Source: Levilactobacillus wangkuiensis
Lineage (GTDB): Bacteria > Bacillota > Bacilli > Lactobacillales > Lactobacillaceae
Assembly: GCF_016861605.1 (NCBI RefSeq)
Contig: NZ_BOLM01000001.1
Location: 219,195 to 283,194 of the forward strand
DNA: 64,000 nucleotides
Direction of reading: 5' to 3'
Both the position numbers and the translations under genes were made by a program. The notes under the pieces were generated by a model. That model worked only from the letters and a program-made list of their open reading frames with translations. It did no database searches and was not told the DNA's origin. Below, one piece after another: positions 51,257 to 59,025 of this stretch. Each line of letters starts with the position of its first letter. The first letter of the stretch is position 1.

Positions 51257-51422
51257 TGAAATCATCCTTTACACCAAAATTTATGTAGACACTAATACAC
51301 AGATTAATATACAGCTGAAATTGGGTGGAAGAAAATGTATTCTTCGTTAGACTATGAAGATGATTAATCATCACATCAAAAACAGGTTGCCATTTTCGAC
51401 AACCGGTTCAGCTATTTCACTG

Positions 51423-51776
51423 TTAATATTTGCGATACCAATGATGACCCTTAGCCGCAACCACAAAGAAGGTTCGTGAATTGTGGGTGTACTTGTGTGG
51501 CGACTTGATTACCCAGACACTACCGGCACTCATCAACCAGTGGGAAATCTTGACGTGCGCACCCTTGTGAACGTAGCCGGCATCGGTAAAGCGGTTGGCG
51601 GCTTCGTACTTGCCGGTCCGCACCCGGTAAACGTGAACGGTCCTGGTGATTTTTACGCGGCGGGTAGCCATGGCGGCGTACTCATTACCATTTAAATAAC
51701 TGGCGTGGACCGGGACGGCGGGTAGGCCGACCATGACCAGGGCCAGTAACAACAATCCCCATTTTCTCAACTGCAT
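51423..51776 (-). CDS. Small secreted protein, possible wall-interacting domain
   Basis: A 117-residue exported protein. The signal peptide 'MQLRKWGLLLLALVMVGLPAVPVHA' ends before 'SYLNGNEYAAM'. The mature part repeats short beta-strand phrases ('VKITRTVHVYRVRTGKYEAANRF', broken here) and ends 'VVAAKGHHWYRKY', resembling SLAP- or SH3-like wall-binding domains of lactobacilli. TAGGAGGAG precedes the ATG at 51776; the frame continues upstream without a usable start. Several similar genes lie around it. Confidence 0.65.
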   Translation of the reverse strand: MQLRKWGLLLLALVMVGLPAVPVHASYLNGNEYAAMATRRVKITRTVHVYRVRTGKYEAANRFTDAGYVHKGAHVKISHWLMSAGSVWVIKSPHKYTHNSRTFFVVAAKGHHWYRKY

Positions 51777-51910
51777 GAAACTCCTCCTAGAAAGACGATC
51801 AGCTTTTAACGTCATCAGTTTTGGACGTTACCCCCAGACCAGCAAAAAACGGCTAGCTAGCAGCCAGTCGTTTCAGCAGCCTAATGAATAAGGGGCTTAG
51901 TCATTCGTGT

Positions 51911-52273
51911 TTACTCGCGTTCGGCATCCTCGGCCAGTTCCAGCCAAATGGTTAGGGGTGACGGGATGTAGTCCGGCCACTTCTCCATTTTCTTGGCGCA
52001 GCGGTCCAACAGGTGGCTCTTGCCGTCCGTGGCGAGGTCCTCAAAGACCGTCAACGCTTCGGTGTTATCTTCTAAATCAACCTTCAGCGTCGGGGCACTG
52101 TGGCGCCATTCCTCAATCAAATCCTGGTAGATCACGATTCTGCGTGCTTGTAAGATGGTGTAGTCCACACCTTCTACGTGGAGCTGCTTGGTGAATAGGT
52201 CATACTCGTCAAAGACCGCCGTTTGGGCCCGTTGCCAATCAGTTTCAGTAAAATCTGCTTGTTGTTCTTTCAT
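51911..52273 (-). CDS. Uncharacterised acidic protein
   Basis: A 120-residue soluble, acidic, mainly helical protein, no signal peptide, with 'YTILQARRIVIYQDLIEEWRH' and 'RCAKKMEKWPDYIPSPLTIWLELAED' split around the middle. I recognise no family. GAGG is 9-10 bases before the ATG. It lies between two exported protein genes, with an inverted repeat around 51842-51870 that may end it. Confidence 0.6.
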   Translation of the reverse strand: MKEQQADFTETDWQRAQTAVFDEYDLFTKQLHVEGVDYTILQARRIVIYQDLIEEWRHSAPTLKVDLEDNTEALTVFEDLATDGKSHLLDRCAKKMEKWPDYIPSPLTIWLELAEDAERE

Positions 52274-52408
52274 CTTCGTCGACCTCTAGATTCACATAAA
52301 ATATGTAGAATAGTTAATTTTTATTTATTCGCTAAACAAATGACCCTTTCCACAGTATAGCATTTTCTCGCGAAATAGTAAGCGGCTGGTTAGACCAATC
52401 GGTGGCAC

Positions 52409-52438
52409 GCAAAAAGGCTGGCAGGTGCGCCAGCCTTA
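52409..52438 (-). terminator. Terminator of the gene at 52444
   Basis: On the minus strand AAGGCTGGC pairs with GCCAGCCTT, followed by TTTTT. Confidence 0.85.
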
Positions 52439-52443
52439 CAGGC

Positions 52444-52695
52444 CTACTTTTCCCAGCCACACAGCGTGTAGTGGTGGCTCTTTGCCCATTTCTTCGTCAC
52501 GTGTTTGAGCTTACCCGCGTGATTCAAGCCACGACAGGTTTTATCGAAGTGATAACGGTGGCCGTGGTTAGGGGCAATCCAAACTTTGGCGCTCTTGGCT
52601 TCGGCGGTAGGAACGGGGGCAGTCAGGGGTTCGACGACGCCACCCAGCGTAAAGGTGATGGCAATCAGGGTTAAGGTTTCGCGTAGTGTTTTCAT
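52444..52695 (-). CDS. Secreted Cys/His-domain protein related to nuclease tails
   Basis: An 83-residue exported protein. A hydrophobic leader (about 5-25) and 'AEAKS' precede a small domain 'APNHGHRYHFDKTCRGL' ... 'AKSHHYTLCGWEK'. The pattern of a conserved HFDxxCRGL and CGWE cysteine pair is the module found alone or attached to secreted DNA-entry nucleases in lactobacilli. GGAGG precedes the ATG. It lies beside the nuclease gene at 52756, which has no such tail, so it could be a partner. Confidence 0.7.
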   Translation of the reverse strand: MKTLRETLTLIAITFTLGGVVEPLTAPVPTAEAKSAKVWIAPNHGHRYHFDKTCRGLNHAGKLKHVTKKWAKSHHYTLCGWEK

Positions 52696-52755
52696 TTAAT
52701 TTTCCTCCCAGGGAATCGCGTCAGCTTTTCAAGTCTTCAGAGTTTGGACCACTGA

Positions 52756-53616
52756 TTAACTGGCTTGACTGTAGCCGGTGGCGTAGTCAATCGTGTAACC
52801 AGGTTCGACGTTAAAAATGTAGACGTTGAAGTGAATGTCGTTGGAGCCTATCGACTGAGCCCGCATCTGGACCCCACGCGCGACCAGTTCACTGCCTCGG
52901 AAAATGGGGGTCACGGTGTAACGCACGTAGTGGGCCTTGCTGGCATGGAGGTAGGTGGCGACGTCCATTTCGTTGTGCAGCATGAGCGGGCTGTTTAGGG
53001 TCCGCGTCCCAGTCATCAGGTTTTTCGGATTGTTATTTTGACCGGTAAATTGGTAGCCGATTAAATGGCTCCGGTTGTACAACCAGCCGTGATGCGTGCG
53101 CTTGTTGTGCCAGCCGGTAGGATCAACGGTCAGGGCTTCCCGCTTGGCACTGGGCATCAGCGACTGATTCAATAGGGCTTCAGCGCCGGTGACCCGGTTG
53201 TGACTGTCGAGCGCGTGATACGTTTGCCAGGCACCATGAGCCTTGGACAGCTGTTTGCGACTAAAGCCCGGATTGTTGTGGTTGACGGTGATTTCTTGTT
53301 GGCCCGCGTAGGTGAGGGCGGCGAGGTTCGTGGTGGCCGCCGACTTGGTGGACCGTTTAGCGGCTGGCTTCTTCTTGATGGATTTTTTAAGCTTGGCCTT
53401 GCGGTGGGCCAGGGACTTCTGCTCACTGGCTAGGCGGGCACTCTCAGCGGAATTGGCCTGTTCTAATTTTTTAGCCTGTTTTTGGGGCTGGTGATCGTAA
53501 ACGACCTTGGTACTGGTCGCATTGGCTGCGGCGGACTGTTTGTTATGGGTGCAGCCACTGAGCCCGATGAGTGCCAGGCTCAGCAGTGTGGCCGTGATGG
53601 CGGTTAATTTTTTCAT
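52756..53616 (-). CDS. Lipoprotein DNA/RNA non-specific endonuclease (EndA/NucA-type)
   Basis: A 286-residue surface nuclease. The lipobox 'LIGLSGC' gives Cys near 22, then a Lys/Ala/Gln-rich stalk to about 95, then the beta-beta-alpha metal nuclease fold with 'YNRSHLIGYQF' (the family's DRGH replaced by NRSH), 'NNNPKNLMTGTRTLN' and 'LHNEMDVA'. It would degrade extracellular DNA for nutrition or in uptake. It begins one base after the stop of the next upstream gene, so they are co-translated. Confidence 0.87.
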   Translation of the reverse strand: MKKLTAITATLLSLALIGLSGCTHNKQSAAANATSTKVVYDHQPQKQAKKLEQANSAESARLASEQKSLAHRKAKLKKSIKKKPAAKRSTKSAATTNLAALTYAGQQEITVNHNNPGFSRKQLSKAHGAWQTYHALDSHNRVTGAEALLNQSLMPSAKREALTVDPTGWHNKRTHHGWLYNRSHLIGYQFTGQNNNPKNLMTGTRTLNSPLMLHNEMDVATYLHASKAHYVRYTVTPIFRGSELVARGVQMRAQSIGSNDIHFNVYIFNVEPGYTIDYATGYSQAS

Positions 53617-53617
53617 C

Positions 53618-54247
53618 TTATCGCAACGCCTTTCTGTAGCCGGCCGCCTTGGCTTGCGCTTCCGTTTGGAAGTAAACGGCGTTACTACTGTTCATGTGGT
53701 AGCCCGATTGCCCGGGAACGTGATAAATTTTGGAATTCTTGTTGCCGATGATCTGGCCGTCCTTGCCAGTGGTCAGGTCGCCTTGGGTATGACGGGCGTG
53801 GCTAGACTGTGTGGTCGCGCTAGAACTAGCAACCCGACTGCTGGCCTTAGCTGCAGCGGCTTGATTGGCCGCTTCCCGTGAGGCACTCTTGGCGCTCGCC
53901 CGACTTTCGGACTGGCTAGAAGCCTGACTGGCACTAGCGGCCTTGCTAGTAGCGGCGGCCTGTGAACTGGCTTGGGCATCGAGTTGATTGCTGGTGGCGG
54001 TCTGTTGACTGGCAATCACAGCCAACCGGCGGGACTCGGCCTTGGCGCGGGATAAGCGTTTCGTGCCTACCAGAACGGTCTTGGTCTTGACGGTCGGTTG
54101 CGGGTTGTCGGCGGCCAGACCGACCACGCCGCCAAAGAGGGCGAGAAAAATAAAGGCGCTCCCTAGAATCTTGCGGCGGTGGGGTTTGCGCAGGACCCAG
54201 TAGGCCGCGCCGCCCCACAGGAGGATCCAAATAAGTGCAAACGTCAT
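53618..54247 (-). CDS. Membrane protein with Ala/Ser-rich stalk and sunset-type domain
   Basis: A 209-residue protein: two membrane helices at about 3-20 and 28-45, a 90-residue Ala/Ser/Gln-rich stalk (about 80-150), and a C-terminal domain 'GNKNSKIYHVPGQSGYHM' ... 'YFQTEAQAKAAGYRKA'. The K-x-YHxP...Y pattern is what is called a sunset domain in some annotations, found with surface nucleases. It is in one operon with the endonuclease, upstream by one base. A role in DNA binding or uptake at the wall is a guess. Confidence 0.7.
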   Translation of the reverse strand: MTFALIWILLWGGAAYWVLRKPHRRKILGSAFIFLALFGGVVGLAADNPQPTVKTKTVLVGTKRLSRAKAESRRLAVIASQQTATSNQLDAQASSQAAATSKAASASQASSQSESRASAKSASREAANQAAAAKASSRVASSSATTQSSHARHTQGDLTTGKDGQIIGNKNSKIYHVPGQSGYHMNSSNAVYFQTEAQAKAAGYRKALR

Positions 54248-54451
54248 GCGATGATCAGCTTCTTTCCCCTAGTTTGCCACTTTAGTGCTGTATGTATGCT
54301 ACAAAGTAGTTGTGGCTCACCACCAATTCTACGGGCATGGACCGCCAGTCGCAAGACTTATTTGTAATTAATTCTAAAGATTGCGATGGTGAACAAAATT
54401 TTTCGGGTCAATGACGTCGCTAATAAAAAGGGGAGGTCAGTGGGGTAACCT

Positions 54452-54490
54452 AAAAAGCCATGCCTACCGTAAATCACGGATAGACATGGC
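54452..54490 (-). terminator. Terminator of mscL
   Basis: On the minus strand GCCATG..TA..CCGT pairs with ACGG..TA..CATGGC, followed by TTTTTA. The remaining 54248-54451 gap shows nothing else clear. Confidence 0.8.
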
Positions 54491-54551
54491 CGATTGAAAG
54501 GCTTGTGTAATTCGTGAGACGTGTTTAGTAAAAACTGGTGGATTAAGCGAA

Positions 54552-54926
54552 TTACTTGTCTTTTTTGAGCAGCTCGACGATTTCACGAAGGTACTTTTCC
54601 TCCTGCGTGGGCACGGGTTCGCTAGGCTCTTCCGCCGGCTTGGCCAGAATCTTGTTGAGCAATTTGATCAACAGGAAGACCACGAAGGCAATGATCAGGA
54701 AATTGATGACGGAGTTGATGAAGGCCCCGTAGCGGAAATGGGCGCTGCCCACGGTGAGTACCAGGTTGGAGAAGTCAATGCTTCCCACAAAGATTCCCAG
54801 CAGGGGGTTGATCAGATTGGTGACCAACGAGTTGACGATGGCGGTAAAGGCGGCTCCAACAATAACCCCGACGGCCAGGTCCATGACGTTGCCACGGGCG
54901 ATAAACTCTTTAAATTCTTTTAACAC
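54552..54926 (-). CDS. mscL: Large-conductance mechanosensitive channel MscL
   Basis: A 124-residue pore protein that opens under membrane tension to vent solutes on hypo-osmotic shock. N-terminal '[24 protein letters not shown]' marks the first membrane helix, followed by a periplasm-equivalent loop and the second helix '[18 protein letters not shown]', and the charged C-terminal bundle. GTG start with TAGGAGGAA upstream. Monocistronic, own terminator. Length is within the family range. Confidence 0.95.
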   Translation of the reverse strand: MLKEFKEFIARGNVMDLAVGVIVGAAFTAIVNSLVTNLINPLLGIFVGSIDFSNLVLTVGSAHFRYGAFINSVINFLIIAFVVFLLIKLLNKILAKPAEEPSEPVPTQEEKYLREIVELLKKDK

Positions 54927-55115
54927 GAGCGATTCCTCCTAAAGGTTTTGTCTTCTATTTTTAATGATTTGGGTGAAAATTGCAACCAAAACGCTGAGGC
55001 TAAAACGTTTAGCGACTAATGGGCCGATTGGCAACGAGGCACTCAACGATGCACGGCCGACTGTGCTGCGGTAGAATGAGTCTATAAGTTGACGAATTCA
55101 AGTATAGGGGGACTG

Positions 55116-55517
55116 ATGATGGCGAGTATCCAGTTAAGTGACGCATTGGTTGCGTTATTGCAGCGCAAAGGGTTGGCACAAAAGGATCTAATCTTGTTGA
55201 CGGACGATGGTGGCGGCAAGTATTCCCTTCAGGGTGGTGCCTGTACGATTGGTACCAACTTCACGCTGATTGTGATTGAGGCGCCCGATAAGGATTATCC
55301 GGTTAGCTTGCACAACGACCAGGGGATTCATCTCTGGACGTCCGACTACGATTTAATTTTTCTGGAAACGGGTGTCGCCATGGATTATCGAAACGGTCAG
55401 ATCTCCATCAAGGATGATGCACATGCGCTGTTGGATAACACGGTCCAAATTGCGAATGGCCAGGACGTGTTGGCTGCCTTCGCCCAGGGCATCACGATGA
55501 AGGGCGCGTCTTGCTAA
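55116..55517 (+). CDS. HesB/IscA-fold protein (iron-sulfur cluster biosynthesis family)
   Basis: A 133-residue soluble protein with the fold and spacing of the lactobacillus iron-sulfur cluster biosynthesis family: 'IQLSDALVALLQRK', 'LILLTDDGGGKYSLQGGACTIG', and the C-terminal 'LFLETGVAMDYRNGQISIKDD'-like region. The canonical three cysteines of IscA are not conserved, so true cluster binding is doubtful. GGGGGA is 4-5 bases before the first ATG and 7-8 before the next at 55119, either could start it. Monocistronic. Confidence 0.65.
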   Translation: MMASIQLSDALVALLQRKGLAQKDLILLTDDGGGKYSLQGGACTIGTNFTLIVIEAPDKDYPVSLHNDQGIHLWTSDYDLIFLETGVAMDYRNGQISIKDDAHALLDNTVQIANGQDVLAAFAQGITMKGASC

Positions 55518-55715
55518 GCTTACAGTAACGCGTACCGAAAGTGAGCCGTTTTTTTTTCAATTTAGTTGGTTCCAATGGTCCTGAAAGTATAGTACAATAA
55601 ACAATGTAAGTGGTTTCAATCGGATTGCCAAATGCGTGAAATTTCCTGTAATCGACCGTGAAAAAAGTTTGGGAAGCCAGACATTTTGCTTGCAATCTAG
55701 TGAAAAATCAACTAT

Positions 55716-55730
55716 TATCAATCATTGATA
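55716..55730. promoter_or_regulatory. Inverted repeat TATCAATCATTGATA
   Basis: A perfect 6+6 palindrome around TCA, in a long leader (a TATAGT -10 lies near 55588, after TTGGTT). It may be an operator for the gene at 55815, but no partner protein is evident. Confidence 0.3.
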
Positions 55731-55814
55731 CATTTTAAAACGGGTAGGCAACCGAACCGGCTTGGTAGTCGGTTAAAAGCTGAGTAGATTGTCATGAATT
55801 AGGAGGTGATTACC

Positions 55815-56132
55815 ATGCTGAGTCGAACCAAAGAGTTCTTACGGCAACATAACTATCGTTACGAAAAGTCGTATATCCGGCCATTAATGGCGCCAGAGAG
55901 CGTCTACGTGTTTAAATTCGGTCAAGATTCGCTCAATAATCGGGTAATCATTCGTTATGGTCACACGTGGACCGGACGCCAGCGAATCAACGAGATTGAT
56001 TTGCGGTTGCACAAACAAAAGCATCCACGCGTGTTTCAAAACGAGGCGGATATGTTAGATTACTTGGAAACGCAACTTGCCCAGCGCGAGCAACGTCACG
56101 CTGATCATCCGAGCGATACCGAGAAGGTCTAG
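55815..56132 (+). CDS. Small basic protein of unknown function
   Basis: A 105-residue soluble basic protein, 'MLSRTKEFLRQHNYRYEKSY' at the start, 'VIIRYGHTWTGRQRINEIDLRLHKQKHP' in the middle (split here) and a charged tail. I do not recognise it; no catalytic motif stands out. TAGGAGG lies eight bases before the ATG at 55815. A GTG nine bases earlier is less well placed. It is monocistronic between a HesB-like gene and a strong terminator. Confidence 0.65.
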   Translation: MLSRTKEFLRQHNYRYEKSYIRPLMAPESVYVFKFGQDSLNNRVIIRYGHTWTGRQRINEIDLRLHKQKHPRVFQNEADMLDYLETQLAQREQRHADHPSDTEKV

Positions 56133-56163
56133 GACCGTTTTGTTAATTATTTAATTTTAGCGG

Positions 56164-56201
56164 TGAGCCGCAGGCAATTAATTTTGCCTGCGGCTCTTTT
56201 C
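56164..56201 (+). terminator. Terminator of the small basic protein gene
   Basis: GAGCCGCAGGCAA pairs perfectly with TTGCCTGCGGCTC over six loop bases, with TTTT after it. Bases 56202-56798 hold two repeat copies and no gene. Confidence 0.92.
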
Positions 56202-56299
56202 TTTGGCCTGAATTTTGGCAATTCACAGCCGACTCCTTTATAATTGAAGAGTCAGCTTCTTTCCGGCGACCAACCAGCCTGAAAATTGCGGCTGGAGTC

Positions 56300-56488
56300 C
56301 GCTCCCGGCGGCGGGTTCAAGGTGCCCGACTATGGGGAACGGTTCCAGCCTGAGAGGCGGTCTTCCACCTCGCCTTGTAGCCTAGAAGAGCACCAGTCTC
56401 CAAGGTCGTCCCGTGATCTAAGCTGAGAAAATGCCCTCAGCTAAAATCACCGACACAGCTGGTCACCTTGCCCCGCCTCTGGTCGCTA
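56300..56488 (-). repeat. Structured intergenic repeat, family A, copy A5
   Basis: A 189 bp copy on the minus strand. Closing stem GGCGGG..CAAGGTG / CACCTTG..CCCGCC; inner hairpin GTGATTTTAGCTGAG / CTCAGCTTAGATCAC, where GTGAT/ATCAC replaces GTGGCC/GGCCAC of A4. It is 94 bases from copy B4, head to head in orientation. Confidence 0.88.
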
Positions 56489-56581
56489 ACACTGATCAGC
56501 AATTTTCAATGGTATGGGTCTGCAAGGATACGACTTGTGTGTGCCATCTGTTAGCCAGGAAGTGCGGGTTAAACTTGTGTT

Positions 56582-56754
56582 AGCTGCGGGGCGGGTGAAA
56601 ATGATCTCAGCCGTGGGAGTTGCCTTAGCGGTTTTCCCACTTAGACAACTGCTATCTTTGAGACGTGTTTTTCGGCTCAAAGTAAGTCTGGAGACCGTTC
56701 TTTGGCTCCGGGCGGCGCCCACCGCGTTCCGGCTCATTTTCACCCGCCCGGAAG
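56582..56754 (+). repeat. Structured intergenic repeat, family B, copy B4
   Basis: A 173 bp copy ending 45 bases before prmA, in sense direction. The closing stem GGGCGGGTGAAAATGATC / GCTCATTTTCACCCGCCC pairs at 17 of 18 positions. The shared hairpins CTTTGAG/CTCAAAG and GGAG/CTCC are present; the first hairpin is less perfect (AGTTG / CAACT outside). Confidence 0.88.
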
Positions 56755-56798
56755 TGTATGAAAATAGAAAATTAAACCCTCAAGGAGGATATTTACCC

Positions 56799-57749
56799 AT
56801 GGAATGGACCGAAGTCAGTGTCATTACCACGAACGAAGCCGTTGAGGCCGTTAGCAATATTTTACAGGAAGCGGGGGCCAGTGGCGTGAAAATCGATGAC
56901 GCCGCCGACTACGCCAACCTGAAGCCCGGCAAGTACGGCGAAGTCGTGGATCTCGCAACGATTCCGCACCGGACGTCTGGCGCGGAAATCAGCGCTTACT
57001 ATCCCGAAACTATCTTTGTCCCAGAAATTTTACCAACTATCAAGCAACGGGTCAGTGACCTGACCAAGTTTGGCTTGGACCCCACGCCCGGGACGGTTAC
57101 GACCAAGGCCGTGGACGACGAAAGCTGGGCGACTGCCTGGCAGAAGTATTACCATCCAGTCCGGGTCACTCGTTATCTGACGGTCAGCCCTAGCTGGGAG
57201 AATTACCAACCCGTTCAGGCGGATGAGCACGTGATTCGTTTGGACCCGGGGATGGCCTTTGGAACCGGGACGCATCCAACCACACGGCTGTCACTGACGG
57301 CTTTGGAAATGGTGGTTCGCGGTGGCGAGACCATGTACGACGTGGGAACCGGTTCAGGTGTCTTGAGCATTGCGGCCAAGTACTTGGGCGTCAAGGACAT
57401 CACGGCCTTTGACCTCGACGATGTGGCCGTTCGTTCCGCCAAGACCAACTTGGACCTCAACCCCGTCGCAACGGACATCGTGGCTGAGCCCAACGACCTG
57501 TTAAATGGGATTCACAAGCCAGTTGATCTAGTGGTGGCCAACATCTTGGCCGAAATCATTTTGCCATTGATTCCCCAAGCTTGGGAAAACCTGCACGACG
57601 GCGGTTACTTTCTGACGTCCGGCATCATCGCCGACAAGCTGGATGAAGTTGTGGCCGCCCAGAAGAAACAGGGCTTCATCATCGACAACATCCTGCAAAT
57701 GAAGGACTGGCGCGGGGTGATTGCCCACAAGCCAACGGAGGATGACTAA
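56799..57749 (+). CDS. prmA: Ribosomal protein L11 methyltransferase
   Basis: A 316-residue enzyme that trimethylates L11. The S-adenosylmethionine loop is '[13 protein letters not shown]' and the family phrase '[16 protein letters not shown]' precedes it; '[13 protein letters not shown]' follows. The frame is open 285 bases further upstream, but that stretch is repeat B4; CAAGGAGGAT sits 7-8 bases before 56799 and the length fits the family. Followed two bases later by rsmE, its usual partner. Confidence 0.95.
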   Translation: MEWTEVSVITTNEAVEAVSNILQEAGASGVKIDDAADYANLKPGKYGEVVDLATIPHRTSGAEISAYYPETIFVPEILPTIKQRVSDLTKFGLDPTPGTVTTKAVDDESWATAWQKYYHPVRVTRYLTVSPSWENYQPVQADEHVIRLDPGMAFGTGTHPTTRLSLTALEMVVRGGETMYDVGTGSGVLSIAAKYLGVKDITAFDLDDVAVRSAKTNLDLNPVATDIVAEPNDLLNGIHKPVDLVVANILAEIILPLIPQAWENLHDGGYFLTSGIIADKLDEVVAAQKKQGFIIDNILQMKDWRGVIAHKPTEDD

Positions 57750-57751
57750 GC

Positions 57752-58510
57752 ATGCAACGGTATTTTTTGGAAGCAACTAGTCAGGACGGCGAACAAATTA
57801 CCCTCTCATCGGCCATCTACCATCACTGGGTCACGGTCCTGCGCGCTGAGGTTGGCGCCGAAGCAGAGTTTGTGGACGACACGGCCCACCTGTTTCACGG
57901 TCAACTCCTGGCGGTGACTGGAGATGCGGCGACGGTCAAATTGACGGCCGTCCCCACGCCAGCGGTCGAACTGCCCGTGGGCGTCACGATTATCTGTGGC
58001 TTGCCCAAACAGGAAAAAGCCGAATGGATCACCCAAAAGGCCACCGAATTGGGCGTGGACCACGTGATTTTCTATGCCGCGGACTGGTCGGTTGCCAAGT
58101 GGCAGCCCAACAAGGTCGACAAAAAGTTAGCCCGATTAACTAAGATTGCCCATGGCGCAGCGGAACAGGCGCACCGGTTACGGCGGCCGGACGTCAGCTA
58201 TGCCAAGAATCTGCGCACGGCCTTAGAAACGCCGCACGACGTGGCTTTAGTGGCGTACGAGGAGTCGGCTAAGCAGGGCGAACAGAGCGCGTTAAACCAG
58301 CAACTCCAGGCCCTGACTCCCGGTCAACGGGTGGTCGCAGTCTTTGGTCCCGAGGGCGGTATCAGCCCGGCCGAAGTTGCCCAGGCACAGGACCTAAACG
58401 CCACGCTGGTGGGCTTAGGCCCGCGGATTCTCCGCACGGAAACGGCACCGCTGTATTTCCTGTCGGCGGTCTCCATGGTCTTGGAGTTACAGCAAGTTAG
58501 CCATCGTTAA
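57752..58510 (+). CDS. rsmE: 16S rRNA (uracil(1498)-N3)-methyltransferase
   Basis: A 252-residue SPOUT-family enzyme that methylates U1498 in the decoding site. N-terminal PUA-like domain (about 1-70), then the knotted fold with 'KQEKAEWITQKATELGVDHV' split here, 'FGPEGGISPAE' and 'LGPRILRTETAPLYFLS', which form the cofactor pocket. Translation is coupled to prmA, two bases apart. Confidence 0.95.
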   Translation: MQRYFLEATSQDGEQITLSSAIYHHWVTVLRAEVGAEAEFVDDTAHLFHGQLLAVTGDAATVKLTAVPTPAVELPVGVTIICGLPKQEKAEWITQKATELGVDHVIFYAADWSVAKWQPNKVDKKLARLTKIAHGAAEQAHRLRRPDVSYAKNLRTALETPHDVALVAYEESAKQGEQSALNQQLQALTPGQRVVAVFGPEGGISPAEVAQAQDLNATLVGLGPRILRTETAPLYFLSAVSMVLELQQVSHR

Positions 58511-58605
58511 TCGCGTAAATTAACCCGGATAACGGGTAACAGGGTGAAATCTCCCCTGAAACATGCTAAAATAGTTGCAATTATTAAGAGAGATGGGTGA
58601 ACGAG

Positions 58606-58938
58606 ATGGCATTTTTAGAACGGATTGGCTGGCGTTACTGGCTGGTCGCCATCGTTATGGGGGTGGCGTTGCCTGCATTAGCCACGGGGATTGGAATTAG
58701 CCCCGTCATGCGCTTCGGCGGGTTACTGGTGATTATTAATGGCTGTTTAGCGATTGTTTTAGGTCGCCTGATCTATCGCAAGACCCAACCAGGGTGGTGG
58801 CTGTTGATTTGGCCACTCATTTATTTAGCGGGTTCGCTGTGGTTTTTGCCACGCTACACCTGGTACTTTGCGATTGTTTACCTGTGTATCTCCTACTTGG
58901 CGTACGGTTTAACGCAGGCCAAGACTGAATCGAAATAA
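58606..58938 (+). CDS. Unknown three- or four-helix membrane protein
   Basis: A 110-residue hydrophobic protein: helices at about 11-33, 38-55, 64-82 and 87-103, ending in a short charged tail 'TQAKTESK'. I recognise no family. The ATG at 58606 is chosen; a GTG nine bases before it (58597) is possible, and the ribosome site is weak in both cases. It lies between rsmE and rel, and is probably not part of the prmA-rsmE unit. Confidence 0.6.
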   Translation: MAFLERIGWRYWLVAIVMGVALPALATGIGISPVMRFGGLLVIINGCLAIVLGRLIYRKTQPGWWLLIWPLIYLAGSLWFLPRYTWYFAIVYLCISYLAYGLTQAKTESK

Positions 58939-59025
58939 CTTAACTGTTCAAAATGACCTGTGACTGACCGCACAATCCTGTGTCAGCACAGACAATTTTA
59001 AAAAACTAAGGGTGGTGGCGTCCAT

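Noticed and set aside
56514..56798. N-terminal extension of prmA by 95 codons
   Set aside because: This stretch is repeat B4 and its flanks; the ribosome site and family length place the start at 56799.
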